Source: Bryobacterales bacterium (GTDB lineage: Bacteria > Acidobacteriota > Terriglobia > Bryobacterales > UBA6623). From it: a DNA stretch of 64,000 nt. The position numbers were made by a program, and so were the translations under genes. Under the pieces are notes generated by a model. That model saw only the letters and a list, made by a program, of their open reading frames with translations. It was not told the origin of the DNA and ran no database searches. Below are positions 59,096-64,000 of the stretch, piece by piece. Numbering within the stretch: the first letter of the stretch is position 1; each line of letters starts with the position of its first letter. The stretch lies in NCBI GenBank assembly GCA_022826925.1, contig JAJDTX010000159.1, forward strand, positions 37,252 to 101,251, read 5' to 3'.

Positions 59096-62000
59096 GTGAC
59101 CCGCCTGGTCGTGATGCTGGGGCTCGTGGCCGCTGGAGCGTACGGCGCCGAGAGGCCGGAGACGTTCAGCCAGTACTGCTACGGGTGCCACTCTGATGCC
59201 GTCGCTAACGCCGGCATCAACCTTGAGCGCCTGACCAGCGAATCCTCCGTCGCCGACAGCTTCAAGCAATGGCAGAGGGTTGCCACTGCGCTTGAGCAGC
59301 ACGCGATGCCTCCGCCGGGTGCGCCAACGCCCGCCGAGCGAGAGCGCCGCGAAGCCGCTCGCTGGATTCGTGAATCCCTCGCCGATCATGCTGCCAAGCA
59401 CGGAGGCGATCCCGGCCGCGTAACGGTTCGGCGGCTGACGAGCGCCGAATACGCCTACACGATTCGCGACCTGACCGGGGTGGATCTCGACCTCGGGCAC
59501 CACTTCGCGGGAGATGCCGTCGGCGGCGAGGGATTCTCGAGCTTCGGCGACGTGCAGTTCATGGCCGATGCAAATCTCGAAAGCTATCTCGAGGTTGCAA
59601 AGCTCGTTGCCGACCATGCTGTCATCGGGTCGGGACCTTTGCAGTTCGGGCTCCACCCGAGGCAGAGCGGCTACGAGCTCTCTGCGATCCATCGCATTCA
59701 CGACCTTTACCGCCGGTACGGTTTCCGCGCGACGGCCGCCGAGGGCGCCAGGCCGTTCGGGCTAGACAAGTACGGCGCAGCATTCTACGCCGCCTGGGCG
59801 TACCGGCACCGCGAGGGCGACGCGACGCTCGAGGAATTCGCCCTGCGGGAGGGCCTGAGCCTGGCGTTCGTGAAGCACGTCTGGTCGGTACTAAACCGCG
59901 AGGAAGCGCCCTACCCGGTTTCGGAAGCCATTGCCATGTGGCGAGCCCTGCCCGCTGCCGGCGACGAGAATGCCATCCGCGCAAAATGCACCGAGATCCA
60001 GAACTTCGTCGTCGACTGGCCGCGCTGGCTCTTCGCGGTCGGAGCGATGGCACAGGGCGGCGGCGGCGATGAGGGGGCTTTGATCATCACCGACGAGACG
60101 GTCGTGGGCCGCTCGCGCGCGCCGCTCAAGTTCACTCCGAGGGATCGCGGTGACGGCCTGGGCGACCTGTATCTCTCCGTTACGCAGCTCAATCCCGGGA
60201 TGTCATCGGCACCGCGCGTCGTGTGGCGAAACGCGACCGTGCAGGCGACCACGCACGACCAGCAGGTCCTGCCGGAGCGGCCGCTGGTTGAACTCCTGCC
60301 CGCCTCCGAGATCGAGCGGATCGGGTTCGGACGGACGGACGGGTTGGGACCTGGCGACTTTGCGACCGTCGGCGAAGCGCGGCTGCGGGTGAGCGTGCCA
60401 GCTCCTGAAGAGTGGGAACAGTTCACGTTCCGCGTCGAAGTCGAGGTTGACCTGGCCCCGGATGACGACTCGATCCTGCGGGTGGTCATCGGCGATCTGG
60501 AAGATGGCTCGAGAACCCGCGCCGCGACGGCGTTGCTGACTCGTCCCGAGAGCGCTCCCTTTGCACGTTTCAAGTCCGGAGTGCTCGAGCACGTCGCGAA
60601 TTTCCCGCAAGCCTCGCACGGCGAGCCCACGCCGGCGGACCGCGACCCGATCCCGGCCCCGTTCGACAACACCTACGACGAGCCGGAGCGGGACCTGTTC
60701 CACTTCCGCATCAAGTACTACCGCCAAGACGATTTTCTCGTCGACAAGATGCTGGACGACGAAACCAAGGTGCGACTCGACCAGGCTTGGTTCGACCTGC
60801 TGGATTCCTTCGACTACCACGATGAGTTCTTCGTGTTCACGGCCAAGAAGTTCGGCCTGGCTCTCGACAAGAGGCTGAGCGAACTCGACGCGGGCGAAAT
60901 CGCGGCCCTGCCGGACGAGCCGCGCGGTTACGCCGAGGCCCTGCGCAGCGAGTTCGATGACGTTCAGGCCGCCCAGCTTGCGGCCCAGCCCGGCCATATC
61001 GACGACGTGCTGGCCTTCGCTGCGCGAGCTTGGCGGCGCCCGCTCGCGCCCGGCGAGGCCGATCTGCTGCGACGCCTCTACAACATCGCCCGGGAGGATC
61101 GCTCGCTCGATCATCGCTCGGCGATACGGACCATGCTGACCAAGGTGCTGGTCGCGCCGGAGTTCCTTTATCGCCTCGAGCGCCCGGAACTTGACAGCGG
61201 TCGATCGCAGCTCTCGCCGTGGGAGCTGGCGAGCCGGCTGAGCTACTTCCTGTGGGCCTCTGCGCCGGATGAAGAGTTGCGGCATGCCGCGGCGTCGGGC
61301 GCGCTTGAAGACGTGAGCGAAATCGCCAAGCAGGTCCGCCGCATGCTCTCAGATCCCAGGGCCCGCCGCTTCGCGACCGAGTTCTTCGGGCAGTGGCTTG
61401 GCTTCTACCGCTTCGACCAGCATACGGGCGTGGACGCCAAGCGCTTTCCAGAGTTCAGCCAGGCCGTCAAGTCTGCCATGTACGACGAGGCGGTGTCGTT
61501 CTTCGAGCACATCATCCGAGAGCGGCGCCCGTTGCGCGAAATCTTTTTGGCCGACTACACGTTCCTGAACGACGCGCTGGCCAGGCACTACGGCGCAGAA
61601 ATCGAGGCGGGGCGCGAGATGGGGCTCGTCGAGACCGCGGACAGGTTCAAGCGCGGGGGCATGATGCGGCTGGGGGCCATCCTGACCGCAACGTCCGCGC
61701 CACTGCGAACCAGTCCGGTCAAGCGCGGCGACTGGATCTTGCGGCGGGTCCTCGGCACCCCGACCCCTCCGCCACCGCCCGATGCGGGCTCTCTGCCGGG
61801 CGATGAGAAGAGCTTCGGCGCGATGACCGTTCGAGAACAGCTCGAGGCGCACCGCGCCAACACGGCCTGCGCGTCGTGCCACTCGCGTATCGACCCGCTG
61901 GGCTTCGCCCTCGAGCACTACGATGCGGTTGGCAGGTGGCGGGAGGCCTACGACAACGGAAAGCCGGTCGACGCAGCGAGTGTCATGGCCGGCGGAACGC

Positions 62001-62269
62001 CGATCACTGGCGTCGAATCGATGCTCGACTACATCGAGAGCCAGGAGCGCCAGATCCTGCTAAATCTTTCCGAGAAGCTGCTCGGCTACGCATTCGGGCG
62101 TACAATCATAGCGTCGGATCTGCCCTTGCTCGACCGCATGGTCGCGGCTGGGTTCGACGCGACGTTCGAAGAGTTGGCGCTCCAGGTTGCGACCAGCCGG
62201 CAGTTCCGCTATCGTCGCGGACGCAACGACGAGACGTCGATCGAGCTGGCCGACGGAGGAACAAGGTAG
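59096..62269 (+). CDS. DUF1587/1592/1588/1585 multi-domain cytochrome-type protein, exported
   Basis: 1057 aa from the GTG at 59096, which starts a short signal peptide. An N-terminal c-heme motif CYGCH (within [11 protein letters not shown]) belongs to a PSCyt1-like domain. DUF1587 ([20 protein letters not shown]), DUF1595/1592 ([35 protein letters not shown]), DUF1588 ([21 protein letters not shown], with a second CxxCH) and DUF1585 ([10 protein letters not shown]) follow. These proteins occur in Planctomycetota, Verrucomicrobiota and Acidobacteriota, are probably periplasmic, and have no assigned reaction. The stop shares one base with the start of the next gene (TAGTG). Confidence 0.92.
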   Translation: MTRLVVMLGLVAAGAYGAERPETFSQYCYGCHSDAVANAGINLERLTSESSVADSFKQWQRVATALEQHAMPPPGAPTPAERERREAARWIRESLADHAAKHGGDPGRVTVRRLTSAEYAYTIRDLTGVDLDLGHHFAGDAVGGEGFSSFGDVQFMADANLESYLEVAKLVADHAVIGSGPLQFGLHPRQSGYELSAIHRIHDLYRRYGFRATAAEGARPFGLDKYGAAFYAAWAYRHREGDATLEEFALREGLSLAFVKHVWSVLNREEAPYPVSEAIAMWRALPAAGDENAIRAKCTEIQNFVVDWPRWLFAVGAMAQGGGGDEGALIITDETVVGRSRAPLKFTPRDRGDGLGDLYLSVTQLNPGMSSAPRVVWRNATVQATTHDQQVLPERPLVELLPASEIERIGFGRTDGLGPGDFATVGEARLRVSVPAPEEWEQFTFRVEVEVDLAPDDDSILRVVIGDLEDGSRTRAATALLTRPESAPFARFKSGVLEHVANFPQASHGEPTPADRDPIPAPFDNTYDEPERDLFHFRIKYYRQDDFLVDKMLDDETKVRLDQAWFDLLDSFDYHDEFFVFTAKKFGLALDKRLSELDAGEIAALPDEPRGYAEALRSEFDDVQAAQLAAQPGHIDDVLAFAARAWRRPLAPGEADLLRRLYNIAREDRSLDHRSAIRTMLTKVLVAPEFLYRLERPELDSGRSQLSPWELASRLSYFLWASAPDEELRHAAASGALEDVSEIAKQVRRMLSDPRARRFATEFFGQWLGFYRFDQHTGVDAKRFPEFSQAVKSAMYDEAVSFFEHIIRERRPLREIFLADYTFLNDALARHYGAEIEAGREMGLVETADRFKRGGMMRLGAILTATSAPLRTSPVKRGDWILRRVLGTPTPPPPPDAGSLPGDEKSFGAMTVREQLEAHRANTACASCHSRIDPLGFALEHYDAVGRWREAYDNGKPVDAASVMAGGTPITGVESMLDYIESQERQILLNLSEKLLGYAFGRTIIASDLPLLDRMVAAGFDATFEELALQVATSRQFRYRRGRNDETSIELADGGTR

Positions 62270-63564
62270 TGCACCGCAGACAATTCCTACGGAATTCCGG
62301 CATCGCGCTGGCGATGCCGTGGCTTGAGTCGTTGCCCGCGGCGACGACCGAGCCGCCGACTCGCTTTGGCTTGGTCTACTTTTCGAACGGCGTCGAGCCG
62401 GCGCACTGGTGGGCCAAGGGCTCTGGGGCCTCAATGGAGGTCGGTCCCGGTCTTGCTCCGATGCAGCCGCTGACCGAGCACTTCAGCTTCCTGCGCGGGC
62501 TGTACAACCAGAAGGCCGCCGAGACGTCAAGCCCGCATCTGGGCGCGATGCCGAACCTGCTTTCCGGGGCCGAGGTCAGCCTCGACCCGGCGGTGATCCG
62601 GGTCGGCAAGACGATGGACCAGGTCCTATCGCAGCGCATCGGCGGCCACACGGAGATTCCGAGCCTGGTGCTGGGAATCGAGCCCAACGAGCTGCGCCTA
62701 GAGGATGGCGTCTCGATGATCTATGGCTCGGCAATTTCGTGGGCCTCGGAAGTCAGGCCCGCCACCAAGGAAATCTACCCGGCGCGCGTGTTTGACCGCT
62801 TGGTGGGCAACGATCAGGACCGCGAGCTGGATCGCAGCATTCTCGACACACTGCTGGATCAGGCCCACAGCCTCCGCAGCCAGGTCAGCTACAGCGACAG
62901 GGCGAAGCTGGAAGAGTATCTCGAATCGATCCGCGACATTGAGCGGCGCATCGACCTCGCCACGAAACAGGAGCGCCTCGAGGGCTGGCGGCCATCCCTG
63001 GCCGAGCCCAACATGGAGCGGCCCGCGAGCGAACTTCCGCAGGAAATCCCCGAGCACATGCGCCTGATGCTCGACCTGATCGTGCTGGCCTTCCGAATGG
63101 ACAAGACCCGCATCGCAACGCTGATGCTCAACAACGACCTGTCCCAGATGAACTTCGGATTCCTCGACGGTGTCGAAGGGGCCTTGCATCTGGACCTGAC
63201 GCACAACGGCAAGGATCCCGCACTCGAGGCCATGTACCTGAGGACGAACCAGTTCCACTTGGAGCAGTACGCCTACCTGGTGCGCAGACTGAGCGAAATC
63301 GACGAGGGCGAAAAGTCGCTGCTCGATTCTTCCATGCTGATCGGGTGCTCGAACCTCTTAGACGGTGACCAACACCAGGCTGACGAGATGCCGTTCCTGC
63401 TTGCCGGCCGAGGCGGGGGGCTGAGGCCGGGACAGGTGCTCGACTATTTGGGTGCCGGGGACGACAACCGACGCGCTTGCAGCCTGTACCTGTCGCTGAT
63501 GGATCGGATGGGCGTGCGGCTGGACCGATTCGGAGACAGCCGCCGGCGACTCGACGAGATCTGA
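62269..63564 (+). CDS. DUF1552 protein, Tat-exported
   Basis: 431 aa from the GTG at 62269, preceded by GGAGG at 8-9 bp. Tat motif [10 protein letters not shown]. The DUF1552 body includes [31 protein letters not shown] and [20 protein letters not shown], with a sulfatase-like overall fold but no formylglycine motif. These proteins are always found beside DUF1592 proteins, probably as functional partners. The one-base overlap of stop and start suggests obligate co-translation. No enzymatic activity is known. Confidence 0.92.
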   Translation: MHRRQFLRNSGIALAMPWLESLPAATTEPPTRFGLVYFSNGVEPAHWWAKGSGASMEVGPGLAPMQPLTEHFSFLRGLYNQKAAETSSPHLGAMPNLLSGAEVSLDPAVIRVGKTMDQVLSQRIGGHTEIPSLVLGIEPNELRLEDGVSMIYGSAISWASEVRPATKEIYPARVFDRLVGNDQDRELDRSILDTLLDQAHSLRSQVSYSDRAKLEEYLESIRDIERRIDLATKQERLEGWRPSLAEPNMERPASELPQEIPEHMRLMLDLIVLAFRMDKTRIATLMLNNDLSQMNFGFLDGVEGALHLDLTHNGKDPALEAMYLRTNQFHLEQYAYLVRRLSEIDEGEKSLLDSSMLIGCSNLLDGDQHQADEMPFLLAGRGGGLRPGQVLDYLGAGDDNRRACSLYLSLMDRMGVRLDRFGDSRRRLDEI

Positions 63565-64000
63565 GACGCTCGCTTCCAGCCGGAACCCGGCAACGGATTG
63601 CAGATCTCCACTCATTGGCAGCGTTCGCGGGGAGGCTGGCAAGCTCCGGATCCGGAACGAAGACGCGTGCGAGTCGACGCCGACGAGCTATGGATGGCAG
63701 TTCGAGATTGGCAAGTGCTTCGCGGACAACTCCAACGCCGCCCACTATAGGTCGCTACGATCCGTTGGATCGAGTTCAGCTGCGATCGGCGTGATCGCAC
63801 TCTGCAAGGCAGCGGCTGGCCGGCTATCTGAATCGGCACTCGGAACACTCGGGGGGCAGACTAGCGCATGTTTGACATTGTCGTTTGTATCTTATTGATT
63901 CTAAAGGGTCATGAATTGGTGTTGTTACCTAGACCCCCATTTTCGCCCCTTTCCGGCACCGAGGATTGACAGGTCGACGACCGCTCGTTCAGGCATGCTT
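63565..64000. other. Terminal intergenic region with hairpins and an AT-rich patch
   Basis: These 436 bp hold no credible gene. Two adjacent inverted repeats follow the DUF1552 gene: CGATCC-GTT-GGATCG (63758-63772) and TGCGATC-GGCGT-GATCGCA (63781-63799). They lack T-runs but could mark the transcript end. From about 63,865 to 63,925 the sequence becomes AT-rich and contains TTGACA at 63872-63877, and a second TTGACA lies near 63966, so a promoter for a gene beyond the window is possible. Confidence 0.4.

Noticed and set aside
1..64000. CRISPR arrays, rRNA genes, complete insertion sequences
   Set aside because: No regularly spaced repeats, no rRNA-like conserved blocks and no transposase gene were seen on reading both strands. 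A covariance-model and repeat search would be needed to be certain.

Overview
The window is a G+C-rich (roughly two thirds by eye), gene-dense stretch of bacterial chromosome. It carries no rRNA or tRNA gene, CRISPR array or complete insertion sequence that I can recognise. Several gene types point to Acidobacteriota, perhaps a Bryobacterales-like or sponge/soil lineage: Tat-exported Gfo/Idh/MocA oxidoreductases, DUF1501/DUF1553 and DUF1552/DUF1592 pairs, a DUF1080 protein, secreted sulfatases, a PhoD phosphatase, a tannase-type esterase and a bactofilin. Planctomycetota or Verrucomicrobiota share several of these families and are not excluded.

Layout. 1-0.55 kb: a partial Tat-exported oxidoreductase. 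0.9-3.5 kb: an unrecognised secreted protein and a first AAA+/DUF4143 ATPase. 3.8-13.9 kb: a long leftward run with enolase-like protein, PRC/MgtE_N/CBS protein, atypical Nramp transporter, conserved unknown, BadF-type kinase, AlkA glycosylase, Nudix hydrolase, PhoD lipoprotein, thioredoxin-like protein and YheT hydrolase; many of these genes overlap or abut. 13.9-15.9 kb: a rightward oxidoreductase and a bactofilin. 16-23 kb: a leftward run DUF1553-DUF1501-Nudix/MBL fusion-trpF-membrane protein-methyltransferase, preceded by a recognisable promoter. 23.3-25.7 kb: DUF1080 protein and an ArnT-like glycosyltransferase. 25.8-32.1 kb: a four-CBS protein, a low-G+C NERD-helicase gene that looks acquired, and a two-gene 2-oxoacid:ferredoxin oxidoreductase.

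32.4-42.3 kb is rightward: hisZ-hisG, gamma-glutamyltransferase, two sulfatases, sodC and purA. 42.4-46.3 kb: a large multi-cysteine radical SAM protein resembling tetraether/membrane-spanning lipid synthases, queG, and a small secreted TIG-like protein. 46.7-53.5 kb: a third sulfatase, a second AAA+/DUF4143 ATPase, a copper amine oxidase and glucarate dehydratase. 53.6-55.5 kb: the yceD-rpmF-plsX cluster. 55.4-58.8 kb: hemerythrin-like protein, MFS transporter and tannase-family esterase. 59.1-63.6 kb: the DUF1592-DUF1552 pair.

Most of the window combines housekeeping (yceD-rpmF-plsX, purA, hisZG, trpF, queG) with exported catabolic enzymes for sulfated glycans, sugar acids, amines and phenolic esters. 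The items most worth following up are the Nramp/MgtE_N/CBS pair, which looks like a split regulated Mg2+ transporter, the enolase homologue lacking a catalytic histidine, the radical SAM protein, the NERD-helicase island, the two DUF4143 genes sharing an upstream palindrome, and a recurring -10-like hexamer placed so close to start codons that leaderless transcription is likely.
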